Below, in pieces: positions 17,454 to 25,831 of a DNA stretch of 59,188 bases. This stretch comes from a bacterium. GTDB lineage: Bacteria; SAR324; XYD2-FULL-50-16. The position numbers and the translations under genes are program-made. Each line of letters opens with the position of its first letter. Position 1 is the first letter of the stretch. Location of the stretch: positions 1-59,188 of the forward strand of contig JAHJRI010000234.1 in assembly GCA_018830885.1 (NCBI GenBank), in the 5' to 3' direction. Below the pieces are notes generated by a model. It worked only from the letters and a program-made list of their open reading frames with translations. It was not told where the DNA came from and did not search any database.

Positions 17454-17702
17454 ATGATCCCATGTTTATTCGAAACCGACCGACAGCTGATCACGATTGA
17501 CTGCAGGGAACTGTTTCCCCCGGAGCCCATGGAAAGGGTTCTGGAAGCAGTTGCATCACTGGATGGCGACCATGCCATTTTAATGGTACATCGCAAGGAA
17601 CCGCTGCCGCTTTATCCAAAACTGGAAGAGAGACAATGCAGCCATGAAACCCGGATCTTGGAAGATGGAACGGTTCAAGTGTTGATTCAAAAAACGGGAT
17701 GA
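17454..17702 (+). CDS. DUF2249 (TusA-like fold) small protein
   Basis: An 82-residue protein with the compact alpha-beta pattern of DUF2249 (LITIDCREL, then HAILMVHRKEPLPLYPKLEER near the middle). The family resembles TusA-type sulfur carriers; the Cys in TIDCRELFPP is a possible functional residue, but the role is not established. The ATG at 17454 is preferred over one at 17439 because GAGAGA lies just upstream. It follows the DUF2249-hemerythrin fusion gene by 23 bases and overlaps the next gene by four bases (ATGA), so the three are one transcription unit. Confidence 0.75.
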   Translation: MIPCLFETDRQLITIDCRELFPPEPMERVLEAVASLDGDHAILMVHRKEPLPLYPKLEERQCSHETRILEDGTVQVLIQKTG

Positions 17703-19063
17703 AAACAAGCAATCTCAGCCTGGACCAGGCCCCACCGGAAGACATTCCCTTTCGTTACCTGATAACGGGACCGGCATTCGGCATTCTGGCCGGTTTTATA
17801 CTGGCACTCTACGGTGATAATATGTTTATTACTACCTGGAGCCTGGATACCGTCGCGCTGACCCATACAATTACCCTGGGATGGCTGACCCTGATTATGA
17901 TCGGGGCCTTTTATCAAATGGTACCGGTACTGGTCGGCGGCCATGTCCCCTGGATGAAGCTGTCCAGGATGATCTACCATCTCTTGGTAGTCGGTATCCT
18001 GAGCCTCGTGACAGGTCTGCTGACCTGGTATGTGCCGTTGACAGCCCTTGCGGTCATACTGCTGGCGACCGGTTTGACCGGTTTTATCGTCCAGTTGACG
18101 GTCGCTCTTTTCAAAGTCAAAGCGAACAAGCCGGTGGTCTACGCCATGCGGATTTCAGTCATCTGCCTGTTTCTGACAATGGTTGCAGGTGTGTTGATGG
18201 TCGGCCTGCTTTTTGACTGGTGGTATTTTCCCATTGACCGGGCAGGCCTGAAATATATGCACATTACCACGGGACTGCTGGGGTGGGTCTGCCTGCTGAT
18301 TTTTGGTGTCTCCTTTCACGTCATTCCCATGTTTTATCTGACAAAAGCATTCAGTGACAGGATCGCTTATCTGGTGATTGCCCTGGTAACGGTTTCCATA
18401 GCCGCCCTGAGCTGTGCTGTTCTGATGCAGCTGACTGGATGGTGGCTGATCGGGGCTGGAACACCGGCCCTTGTCGGAATACTGCTTTTTACAGGGACGA
18501 CTGTCAGACTGCTCTGGCAGCGACAGCGCAAAATGGTGGATACAACCCTCCGCTTCTGGAAACTGGGGCTTTCCAGCCTGATTCCGGCTGTTTTTCTCCT
18601 GCCTGTCAACCTGTTCCGGTATGATGAGACTTTTGGTTATCTTTTTGGGATTGTGTTCCTGCTGGGGTTTGCCGTGGCCATTTCGAACGGGATGCTTTAT
18701 AAAATAGTGCCTTTCCTGGTCTGGCTGCACCGCTTCAGTTCCCTGGTTGGGAGGATCAAAACCCCATCCATGAAGGATATTATTGGGGTTCTGCCAGCCC
18801 GGGTGCAATTTTATCTCTTCAATCTCTCCCTGCTGACGATCTTTGTGAGTGTGTTATTCGACCTGGATATTGCCATGCGCACCGGTGGTCTTTTCTGGGC
18901 CATCTCCTCTTCTCTACTGCTGTTTCAATTGATCAAGGGCGTTCGACTTCAACCCCCGGAAGTACCCGCAACCGTCTCCCAGGATGATTTTGCCGCCATG
19001 TTTGCGAATTTAAAACCGCCCCCAGAAAACATGCCGCTTGAACAGTCTGGCCCCTCAGCGTGA
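17699..19063 (+). CDS. NnrS-like / haem-copper-oxidase-subunit-I-like polytopic membrane protein
   Basis: A 454-residue protein with about 12 hydrophobic helices. Two similar segments each place a histidine near a glycine-rich helix and a Pro-Met or Pro-Val end: ALTHTITLGWLTLIMIGAFY with QMVPVL, and YMHITTGLLGWVCLLIFGVS with FHVIPMFY. This internal duplication and the paired His resemble NnrS and minimal haem-copper oxidase subunit I-like proteins found with hemerythrin and DUF2249 genes in denitrifiers. No complete set of CuB ligands is evident, so an oxidase or NO reductase activity is not claimed. A role in resistance to or sensing of NO is inferred from family and neighbours. It ends 184 bases from the convergent tonB gene. 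Confidence 0.6.
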   Translation: MKTSNLSLDQAPPEDIPFRYLITGPAFGILAGFILALYGDNMFITTWSLDTVALTHTITLGWLTLIMIGAFYQMVPVLVGGHVPWMKLSRMIYHLLVVGILSLVTGLLTWYVPLTALAVILLATGLTGFIVQLTVALFKVKANKPVVYAMRISVICLFLTMVAGVLMVGLLFDWWYFPIDRAGLKYMHITTGLLGWVCLLIFGVSFHVIPMFYLTKAFSDRIAYLVIALVTVSIAALSCAVLMQLTGWWLIGAGTPALVGILLFTGTTVRLLWQRQRKMVDTTLRFWKLGLSSLIPAVFLLPVNLFRYDETFGYLFGIVFLLGFAVAISNGMLYKIVPFLVWLHRFSSLVGRIKTPSMKDIIGVLPARVQFYLFNLSLLTIFVSVLFDLDIAMRTGGLFWAISSSLLLFQLIKGVRLQPPEVPATVSQDDFAAMFANLKPPPENMPLEQSGPSA

Positions 19064-19247
19064 AACCGGCTTAATCATCGTCTCTTTCACCATGGTCATC
19101 ATGCTTCTTTCTGCAGGTGTGGGGTCTCCTCTTTGTGTCACTTGTCGACTTTCTCCGAGCCAGGTTATTAGGATCAGCGCACCAGCGGAGGGTCGATCTG
19201 CTCATCGCGGGACAGTATCCGAATATCAGGGAGGGGCTTCCTGTGCC

Positions 19248-20288
19248 TTAGCTGGTCAACACCGTTTTCAGTTCGAAATTGATAGGGATGATGATTTTGG
19301 CCGTCATGGGCGGTTTTGGGAAACAGGCGATGCGTCTGATGGCACTGACAGCGCTTTTGTCCAACAGCGGGTAGCCGGAACTCTTGACGATTTCAATATC
19401 ACTGACATCCCCGTTTTTATCAACGAGGAAGGAAACCAGAACCTTTCCGGTCCACCCCATGCGCCTGGCAACCTTAGGATATTGAATTCTTTTGCGTACG
19501 ATTTCGTGAATGGTTTTAAAATGCTGTTGCAGATAGTACTGTTCCGGATCTGGTTTCACGGTACCGGCATCTGTAGCCTCACCGACTGACGATGACTCTT
19601 CTTGTTGCTCACCGTTCCCTTCGGTATCTGAATCAGTTGGCAAAGAATCGGCCAACCCCTGAAAGGCGTAACTGGAATAAAATGGTTCGTCCAGCAGAAC
19701 GTCTGAGCCAGGAAGCGGGGCCTCACTTCCGGGGGGTCCATTTTCAGCCGGGCCAACCGCAACAGTCTGTGTGTTTGTGACTTTCCCGGCAGATACAACT
19801 GGTTGAGGTTCCTCTGTTGATTGGACCGCTTTAGCTGGTTGAGGTTCTTCGATTATTTGAGGAGCGGTTTCATGGGGGGCCGTCATTTCTTTTTGTTCGA
19901 CTTTTACCGGCAATTTTTCCGGGGTCCTGGAAATCACCTTTTTCGTCAGATCGGGGGCTGGTATCTTTGCCACAACTTTTTTTGCCACCGGTTGAGCCGG
20001 AATTTCTGGTACCGGCGTGATTCGTTTTGACCGTGGGGGTGGTACTTTTTTGATAACAGACTGATGAGTTCTTTCCGATTGGGTCTTCTTTGCAGGTGCG
20101 GGTTGAATCGCTGCCGAACGCCTGCCGGTTTTTGGCTTTTCTGATAAAAACAGTTCATGGGATAGACTGAAATCGACGATAACCGGTTTTTTAAACGGCT
20201 TTGCAGTCTTTGAAAAAGAAAACAACAGAATCAATATGAAGCTGTGAACAATAACAGAAGATATTGTGCCCAGAGATTGCTCATTCAT
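19248..20288 (-). CDS. tonB: TonB energy transducer
   Basis: A 346-residue inner-membrane anchored protein that spans the periplasm and powers an outer-membrane receptor. One N-terminal helix (ISSVIVHSFILILLFSFS) is followed by a long Pro/Lys/Glu-rich linker (repeats of PQPAK and EEPQP) and a C-terminal TonB domain with YPKVARRMGWTGKVLVSFLV and SSGYPLLDKSAV. The ATG at 20288 overlaps the exbD stop (ATGA); an upstream in-frame ATG would extend deep into exbD and is rejected. It is the last gene of a minus-strand exbB-exbD-tonB set and probably serves the receptor encoded at 25832-28027. Confidence 0.9.
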   Translation of the reverse strand: MNEQSLGTISSVIVHSFILILLFSFSKTAKPFKKPVIVDFSLSHELFLSEKPKTGRRSAAIQPAPAKKTQSERTHQSVIKKVPPPRSKRITPVPEIPAQPVAKKVVAKIPAPDLTKKVISRTPEKLPVKVEQKEMTAPHETAPQIIEEPQPAKAVQSTEEPQPVVSAGKVTNTQTVAVGPAENGPPGSEAPLPGSDVLLDEPFYSSYAFQGLADSLPTDSDTEGNGEQQEESSSVGEATDAGTVKPDPEQYYLQQHFKTIHEIVRKRIQYPKVARRMGWTGKVLVSFLVDKNGDVSDIEIVKSSGYPLLDKSAVSAIRRIACFPKPPMTAKIIIPINFELKTVLTS

Positions 20289-20668
20289 TGTTTTTCTTCG
20301 GTTTGCAGCATGACGTGACAAAATTTCAGCTGTTTTATAATATCGATCACATCCACAAATTTTTGCAGTTTAACCGTCTGATCGGCCCTGATCATCAGTG
20401 GCACCGAAGGGTTGACCTGCCTTAAAGCCGTCTGCAGCTGCCGCAGTGAGATCGGTCTGGATTTCCAGAAGATGATGCCCTGTTGATCAATTTCAATCAT
20501 CAACTGCGCCGGCTCTGCTGTTGCCTGACGACTGGTCACCTTGGGCAGGTCAATGGGGATAGCACCGGTCGCGATAAACGTCGAGGTGGTCAGCACAATT
20601 GTCAGCAGAACCAGCATCACATCCACCAACGGAATGACATTCATGTAATCGAACTCTTTTTCATCCAT
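20285..20668 (-). CDS. exbD: ExbD biopolymer transport protein
   Basis: A 127-residue protein with one N-terminal membrane helix carrying the essential Asp (NVIPLVDVMLVLLTIVL), which channels the proton motive force, and a small periplasmic domain (PISLRQLQTAL, then VPLMIRADQTVKL). It works with ExbB and TonB at the inner membrane. It overlaps exbB by eight bases and tonB by four, so the three are translated together. Its length is normal for the ExbD/TolR family. Confidence 0.93.
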   Translation of the reverse strand: MDEKEFDYMNVIPLVDVMLVLLTIVLTTSTFIATGAIPIDLPKVTSRQATAEPAQLMIEIDQQGIIFWKSRPISLRQLQTALRQVNPSVPLMIRADQTVKLQKFVDVIDIIKQLKFCHVMLQTEEKQ

Positions 20669-21083
20669 GATCGATTTCCCACTCCATGATGAGAACTTTC
20701 ACCTTACGAAGGAGAAGGTTATAAAAAACGACGGTGGGAATTGCCACAAACAGTCCCACTGCCGTCACTTTCATCGCCAGTGCGAGCCCCACCATGATCC
20801 GGGTCGGATCCATCATACCTTCAGTACCCATGGTATAAAAGGTGAGCATGATGCCAAGCACCGTACCCAGTAAGCCGATATAGGGGGCATTGCTGCCAAT
20901 GGTCGCCAGCAGGTGAAGCTTTCGTGTCAATATCAGCTCCAGGGATTTTTTATCATTGAATGCATGGATATCAATTTTCCGAAATATCAACACGCGTTCA
21001 ATGGATACGGCAAGAGCCAGGAGGCTCATTGAGACCAACAGGCCGATCATTCCGGTATCGATGATGTCTTTAATCCATTCCAT
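20661..21083 (-). CDS. exbB: ExbB/TolQ/MotA-family proton channel protein
   Basis: A 140-residue short-form ExbB. The first helix (IGLLVSMSLLALAVSIERVLI) and the conserved cytoplasm-membrane segment with NAPYIGLLGTVLGIMLTF are clear, followed by the LALAMKVTAVGLFVAIPTVVFYN helix region. AAGGAAAAA precedes the ATG. It lies first in the exbB-exbD-tonB set; an 83-base gap separates it from the TauE/SafE-like gene upstream on the same strand. Confidence 0.92.
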   Translation of the reverse strand: MEWIKDIIDTGMIGLLVSMSLLALAVSIERVLIFRKIDIHAFNDKKSLELILTRKLHLLATIGSNAPYIGLLGTVLGIMLTFYTMGTEGMMDPTRIMVGLALAMKVTAVGLFVAIPTVVFYNLLLRKVKVLIMEWEIDHG

Positions 21084-21166
21084 TTTTTCCTTGAGGGTGA
21101 TGATATTTCATTTTACTTTTTTCTCGCTGATAGATAGTTGCATACAGGGCTGCAAGGTCGCCCAGA

Positions 21167-21769
21167 CTATTGCACCAGGATCTGAATCCCGAATGTAGCC
21201 AGGATCAACATGGCAACCCCTTTCAGAATCGGCATGAAATGTTGGATTTCCACTCTCAGACCAGCGGTCACAAAAGCGATCCCGCCACCGGCGATGAGCA
21301 GCGGAGAGACCATCAACCCCAACCCGAAGGACAATCCACAAAATACCCCCTTCAGGATTGCGTCCTGTTGTGCCGCAATGACCAGGACGCTGGCCATGAT
21401 GGGGCAGGGAATCAGACTGGTCGAAATCCCCAATCCCAGTAGACTGATCTGCCGGGTGCCGGCCCCGCAGCGGCCTTGCTGCTGAAATGGCACCAGCAGC
21501 GCAATCAGCAGTAGTGTAGATCCCATGATGATTCTTCCTGATGATACCATTGCTGTTGACAAAAGTGATTTGGAGAACGTGGCCACTCCCCCGAAAACGG
21601 CATACATCACCGTTTTTCCCCCCAGATAGAGCAATGTCCCAATCAACCCGTCTTTAAACCCCTGACCCGTGCAAAACAGGTACGGTCCCAGATAGGAAAA
21701 ACAGGCGAAAGCGCAGACTGAAAATCCGCTTATAACGCCCAGGGAAAACAGCGCGATCATGTCAGGCAT
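21167..21769 (-). CDS. TauE/SafE - DsbD-like (UreH-type) six-helix membrane protein
   Basis: A 200-residue integral membrane protein with six predicted helices. Helix 1 has a cysteine cluster (FSVCAFACFSYLGPYLFC) and the middle has LIPCPIMASVL, a CP motif like those in DsbD/CcdA or SafE-like transporters. Such proteins carry reducing equivalents across the membrane or move metal ions or small sulfur species. Overlap of eight bases with the HgdC-like gene upstream shows tight coupling. In this operon it might pass electrons or the imported metal across the inner membrane; this is inferred. GGAAATC precedes the ATG. Confidence 0.65.
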   Translation of the reverse strand: MPDMIALFSLGVISGFSVCAFACFSYLGPYLFCTGQGFKDGLIGTLLYLGGKTVMYAVFGGVATFSKSLLSTAMVSSGRIIMGSTLLLIALLVPFQQQGRCGAGTRQISLLGLGISTSLIPCPIMASVLVIAAQQDAILKGVFCGLSFGLGLMVSPLLIAGGGIAFVTAGLRVEIQHFMPILKGVAMLILATFGIQILVQ

Positions 21770-22577
21770 ATTTGATTTCCTTTTTTCCGGTTTCTGTCTC
21801 CAGCCCGATCAGGGCAGCTCCGAGAGCTGTTGTTATCTGTGGTTGATCCGGAATCCGGATATCGCACATCAGTTCATCACTAATAGCCTCGGCAAGGCCC
21901 AGATTCAATGCCGGGCCCCCGTCAAACAGAACGGCGTCGATGGAATCCAGTCGCTTACACAATCTGCTGATTCTTCGGGCAATCGAATAGTGAATCCCGG
22001 CCACGATTTCCGCATGCCCGTGTCCGGCAGCCAGCAGACTGATGATCTCCGATTCCGCAAAAACAGTACAGGTACTGTTGATCGTTACCGGAACCCCGTT
22101 CAATTGCAGGTGAACATTTCCAAGCTCTTCCAGCGGAATATTCAGGCTCCGGCTGACCATTTCCAGAAACCGGCCGGTTCCAGCGGCACATTTATCATTC
22201 ATGATAAAATCGTGGCAATAACCCGCACTGTCCAGCGCGATGATTTTCAGATCCTGTCCGCCAATATTGATTATGGTCCGGACCTCGCCTACAGATTCGG
22301 AAAGCGCCCTCACTCCCGCGGCATTCGCCGTAATTTCGCTGATTGTTTCATTGGCTTCTCCAAACAGTTTCCTGCCATAACCGGTTGAGACGATCCGTCG
22401 GACAGCCGGTTCTTTTATACCGGTTTGTATCAGGAGCTGCTGGTAGGCGAAAACCGTGTTGGCATGAAATGATCCGTTGGTGAGTGTCGTAATATCGCCA
22501 ACAACGGTTTTCTGTTCATCTATCAGGACGATTTTGATACTGGTCGATCCAATGTCAACCCCCGCAAAGTACTCCAT
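21762..22577 (-). CDS. BadF/HgdC-type ATPase, activator of a 2-hydroxyacyl-CoA dehydratase-like protein
   Basis: A 271-residue ASKHA-fold ATPase of the HgdC family, which forms a homodimer bridged by one [4Fe-4S] cluster and drives a single electron to very low potential at the cost of ATP. Seen features are the nucleotide loop GVDIGSTSIKIVLID, the IGGQDLKII segment and both bridging cysteines (MNDKCAAGTGRF and NSTCTVFAESE). Length and motifs are complete, so it should be active. AGGAGG lies upstream of the ATG. It is placed five bases after the HgdB-like gene, its natural partner, and overlaps the TauE/SafE-like gene. No CoA-ester metabolism genes are nearby, so the usual dehydratase role is doubtful. 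Confidence 0.85.
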   Translation of the reverse strand: MEYFAGVDIGSTSIKIVLIDEQKTVVGDITTLTNGSFHANTVFAYQQLLIQTGIKEPAVRRIVSTGYGRKLFGEANETISEITANAAGVRALSESVGEVRTIINIGGQDLKIIALDSAGYCHDFIMNDKCAAGTGRFLEMVSRSLNIPLEELGNVHLQLNGVPVTINSTCTVFAESEIISLLAAGHGHAEIVAGIHYSIARRISRLCKRLDSIDAVLFDGGPALNLGLAEAISDELMCDIRIPDQPQITTALGAALIGLETETGKKEIKYA

Positions 22578-22581
22578 GGTC

Positions 22582-23847
22582 TCAATTCCTCCTCGATTTC
22601 ACTGCGATTGATTCTACAAATGCTTCCACCCGGGTCGAGATCTGACCGGCATCTTCAGGACTGTAATCAGTCTCGATATACAACATCGGAATATTCATCT
22701 CAGACAGGTGTTTCTGCATGGATTTCTGCTCCATTTCATAGAGATGACATCCTGAGAACGCCTGATAGACAACACCTGAGATTTGATATGTGTTGACCAT
22801 CTCAGCTATTCTGCGTTTTCGATTCGTGTTGGGGACAAAACAGGGACAGGTGCAGGGTTTCAGATACCGATCCGCAACGGCCGGTATCATATCGTAAAGG
22901 TTGGACTCGTCATACATCGGAACATCATGCAGCAGCCGGTTTGACGAACAGACCTCATCTGCGACAATCACCGCGCCTGTCTCTTCTATCATGATCGGCA
23001 GTTTCAGATTCGGAAAAACAGGCGGCGATCCGGTGAATAAAATCCTGGCGGTAGTTCCCTTTTCAACTGTCGTCCCGGATGCCAGGCGGTGATCCAATTC
23101 GTTGTTCAAATGGTGCAACGCCCGTGTCCAGGATTCCGGTTGGTCGATCATATAAGCATTGCTGACCAGAAAGGACTCTCTCCCGGAAATAAGCGCGGGT
23201 TGACACTTCCTGAATCTTGAGAAACGCCGGAACTCCTCCCGGGCGGAACGGGTTATCTCCATGGCCCTGCGCAAGGACTTTCGAGTGATTTTTTTCCCCG
23301 TGACCTTCTGCAGTTCAACGATCAGTTCCTGAATGGAATTCTGCCAGTATTGGCGCGCATTTGCAGTATCCTTTCTGGCCGGGAGTTCCAGCATGTATAT
23401 CTTCAGGGCCTGTTCCTCAAGCAGGATGCCTGTCTTTCGCTTTTGATCACAGGTCGCGGGTATGACGATCAGGTCCGGCTGGGTATCCTTTTCCTGCAGT
23501 CGGAGCAGACCCAGGGTGGACTTAATCAGGGCACAGGATCTGGCTGGCAGAAAATCGGAACCGACCTGGTCGTAGGCGTAGGAACCAGAACAGAGCCTCA
23601 GGGGTTCTGCCCCCACAGCAAGAATGAACTCCTCCGGAACCTGCAGGCACAGAGTCCCAATTTTCTTTAACCTGTGGGCATGTTCTGTCTGACGCGTGAA
23701 GTGATCTTCAAACAGGGCGTAAAAGTAAGCCATCGAGGCCAGGGGGGCCGTTATTCCTTCCCGGATCCCGGTCAATGTTTTTCTGACTTCCATGGCAAGA
23801 CGGCGACGGGTTGCCTGACGGAGCTTGTCAATCTGCGTTGATTCCAT
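22582..23847 (-). CDS. HgdB / double-cubane-cluster-type protein (2-hydroxyacyl-CoA dehydratase family)
   Basis: A 421-residue protein of the 2-hydroxyglutaryl-CoA dehydratase D-component family. It has the fold landmarks VPEEFILAVGAEPLRL, ARSCALIKSTLG, VIPATCDQKRK and ISGRESFLVSNAY, and several candidate cluster cysteines (EVCSSNR, KPCTCPCFVPN, FSGCHLY). True dehydratases have two such subunits; here only one is present, as in the double-cubane cluster protein and YjiM. With the HgdC-like activator it would be an ATP-driven low-potential reductase. The neighbours (membrane ferredoxin, TonB receptor, NosL-like lipoprotein) suggest that an imported metal complex or ligand is the substrate; that is inference. 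It overlaps the NapH-like gene by 20 bases. Confidence 0.8.
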   Translation of the reverse strand: MESTQIDKLRQATRRRLAMEVRKTLTGIREGITAPLASMAYFYALFEDHFTRQTEHAHRLKKIGTLCLQVPEEFILAVGAEPLRLCSGSYAYDQVGSDFLPARSCALIKSTLGLLRLQEKDTQPDLIVIPATCDQKRKTGILLEEQALKIYMLELPARKDTANARQYWQNSIQELIVELQKVTGKKITRKSLRRAMEITRSAREEFRRFSRFRKCQPALISGRESFLVSNAYMIDQPESWTRALHHLNNELDHRLASGTTVEKGTTARILFTGSPPVFPNLKLPIMIEETGAVIVADEVCSSNRLLHDVPMYDESNLYDMIPAVADRYLKPCTCPCFVPNTNRKRRIAEMVNTYQISGVVYQAFSGCHLYEMEQKSMQKHLSEMNIPMLYIETDYSPEDAGQISTRVEAFVESIAVKSRRN

Positions 23848-24826
23848 ACATGATCCTTTTTTGGCTTCTCAGATGAAAACCCTCTTCGGTGGCCGTGTAA
23901 ATCGGTTTTCCCAGCAGTGTGACCTGGAGGCAGTTCTCTTCAGGACAAACGGCGACACATTTAAAACACATCATACAGTCTTCATTCACCATGTTGAAAT
24001 GAGTCACATCGTCTGCTATCTCCCGAATACCCATATCACAGGCCCGATAACAGTTACCGCAGGCTGTGCAGGAGGATCCATTCTTTTTCAGTTTCAGCAG
24101 ACCCATTTTTGAAAACAGATAGTGAAAAGCACTCATGGGGCAAAACAGGCAGAAAAAACGCTTTTTTACAAAGGCCCCTGCCACAAACAACCCTGTAACG
24201 ACCATCCCCAGAGCTGTGAGGACCATTCTGGTCACCGAGCTGAAATCAACGGCGAGTTGACTCGGATCTCCTGAAAAAAGAGGTAAAATAGTACGAGCGG
24301 GACAAATCATGCAGAAAAAGGTGGAAAAATCATGGGACAGCTTTGGCAACCCCAGGATGGCATTACTGATTCCCAGTGGAATCAGGACAATCAGTGCCAG
24401 CAGAATATACTTGATCTTTCCCAGTTTTTTAAAGCCAGGCCCTGAATACTGGCTGTATCGTATCTTCAACCGGGTTCTTAAAGCCGTTATCCAGTCCTGC
24501 AGGGTGCCCAGGGGGCAGATATAACCACACCAGGCCTTGTTTAAAACGATAAACCAGGCCAGAAACCAGAAAACACTGATCAAAATGCCAAGCCCGCGAA
24601 ACGACCCCAGTTGATCAAATGGAATTGTCATCCGGTGTTGCAGGCCAAAAAGAAAACAAGTACCGACGCCTTTCTCAATGAAAGCACAGGCGAAGGTGGG
24701 CAGATGGTTCCCCAGGTCAACCGCCAGATACCCCCCATACGCAATAAATACAAACATCATGATCTGGACTGCGGTCCGAAATCGGCGGATATCCAGGTTA
24801 TTTACCTTTCGCTTCAGTCTTTTCAT
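23828..24826 (-). CDS. NapH/NosR-C-like membrane-bound 4Fe-4S protein
   Basis: A 332-residue polytopic membrane protein with four or five helices. Two cytoplasmic or membrane-edge CxxxCP-type motifs (CGYICPLG and CLFCPMSAF) and a further FFCMICPARTI precede a C-terminal pair of [4Fe-4S] motifs (CTACGNCYRACD and CMMCFKCVAVCP). NapH, NosH, CcoG and the NosR C-terminus share this plan and move electrons between quinol and soluble or periplasmic acceptors. An upstream in-frame TTG exists at 24835, but ATG 24826 is preferred. It overlaps both neighbours, and by position would supply electrons to the HgdC/HgdB-like pair or to periplasmic reduction of the imported compound. Confidence 0.8.
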   Translation of the reverse strand: MKRLKRKVNNLDIRRFRTAVQIMMFVFIAYGGYLAVDLGNHLPTFACAFIEKGVGTCFLFGLQHRMTIPFDQLGSFRGLGILISVFWFLAWFIVLNKAWCGYICPLGTLQDWITALRTRLKIRYSQYSGPGFKKLGKIKYILLALIVLIPLGISNAILGLPKLSHDFSTFFCMICPARTILPLFSGDPSQLAVDFSSVTRMVLTALGMVVTGLFVAGAFVKKRFFCLFCPMSAFHYLFSKMGLLKLKKNGSSCTACGNCYRACDMGIREIADDVTHFNMVNEDCMMCFKCVAVCPEENCLQVTLLGKPIYTATEEGFHLRSQKRIMYGINAD

Positions 24827-25787
24827 CAAACGCAAACTCTTGAAAAGGTCTTCTTCGTTTCATGCGATAGAAAAAAAGGCCTGCAACTGCGGCCAGAAAA
24901 GAAATCCCGCCAACCGCCAGACCGGCCTGGTAGGAGCTGAAATCCTGGTGCGCCGGAAAATAGCGCCAGGGCAGTGTGCTGACCAGTTGAACGCTTGTAT
25001 AGGGAACCCCATCCAGGCTTCCCTCCTCCTTAAATTCATATTCTGCTTTTAGTAACAGATTGCTGTTTTTTGTCTTTTGGAACCGGTCCCAGCTCTCCGG
25101 ATAGTAATCACGTATCATCTGGAATGAGATTGTGCCCTGGCTGTCGCTGACCAACTGCCGGACCCACTTTTTGTCTGAAATGACCGTTATTTTAGCGTCC
25201 GGGAGGGGCTTTCCATAATGGAAAACCGTGAACTGAAGTTTCTGACCGGACCGGGTCAGAACGTGAAAATTACCGTCCCAGAGATCAATACCACTTAATT
25301 CCAGGGGCACTTTGTCAACAGTCGCTGGTGCAAGCCTTGAAGAATTATACTTGTAGTCATGTCCCCAGGCACAACTGTGATGGACAGTTGACCATTTGGC
25401 AGTTCTCACGATCAGCGTTCCATCTTTCACCTGGCGGTGGATGACATAGCTGTTGTGAATGCCGTGATGAGGTCCGTCTCCATGACGCAGTTGAAATGAT
25501 ATACAGGGTAAATTGTCGGCCGTTTCGATGGCCAGATCCTGCATCGACCCGTCCGGATGACGGACAAAGGCAGACACTGCAGCAGAGAGACCGCTGCCAT
25601 GGATCCAGTATCGTCTTTTGAATACAGGACGATGTTCGGACTCAAACTGGGGCTTTGACTTTAGGGAGGACGGTTTGTTCAAACTGAAAACCAGTTCCCT
25701 GTTTTTCGTCACTGCCAGCGTCGGATCCGGTAACAAGAAACACAGCTGGAACAATGCAAGTAAAACCGTTACAGTGGATCGAGTCAT
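24798..25787 (-). CDS. Exported His-rich protein with DUF4198-like beta domain and C-terminal membrane anchor
   Basis: A 329-residue protein with a signal peptide (TVLLALFQLCFLLPDPTLA), a periplasmic region and a C-terminal helix (AGLAVGGISFLAAVAGLFFY) followed by a basic tail. Histidines and a cysteine cluster at HGDGPHHGIHNSYVIH and VHHSCAWGHDY could bind a metal. Residues near 190-250 (LQFTVFHYGKPLPDAKITV, then DSQGTISFQMIRD) look like the carboxypeptidase-regulatory or DUF4198 domain found in nickel and cobalt uptake proteins. It lies between the TonB receptor gene and the NapH-like gene and probably receives the imported compound. I do not recognise an exact family, and the metal is not determined. 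Confidence 0.6.
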   Translation of the reverse strand: MTRSTVTVLLALFQLCFLLPDPTLAVTKNRELVFSLNKPSSLKSKPQFESEHRPVFKRRYWIHGSGLSAAVSAFVRHPDGSMQDLAIETADNLPCISFQLRHGDGPHHGIHNSYVIHRQVKDGTLIVRTAKWSTVHHSCAWGHDYKYNSSRLAPATVDKVPLELSGIDLWDGNFHVLTRSGQKLQFTVFHYGKPLPDAKITVISDKKWVRQLVSDSQGTISFQMIRDYYPESWDRFQKTKNSNLLLKAEYEFKEEGSLDGVPYTSVQLVSTLPWRYFPAHQDFSSYQAGLAVGGISFLAAVAGLFFYRMKRRRPFQEFAFDEKTEAKGK

Positions 25788-25831
25788 ATACCATTCTGTT
25801 GCTAAAAGGGTGAATCAAACCCGCCGAGGGT

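Noticed and set aside
18155-18808. A 217-codon minus-strand frame inside the NnrS-like gene
   Set aside because: Antisense of membrane-helix codons gives a Gln/His/Asn/Pro-rich product typical of shadows.
21762-23847. Calling the HgdC/HgdB-like pair a 2-hydroxyacyl-CoA dehydratase
   Set aside because: Only one D-type subunit is present and there are no CoA-transferase, acyl-CoA dehydrogenase or ETF genes nearby.
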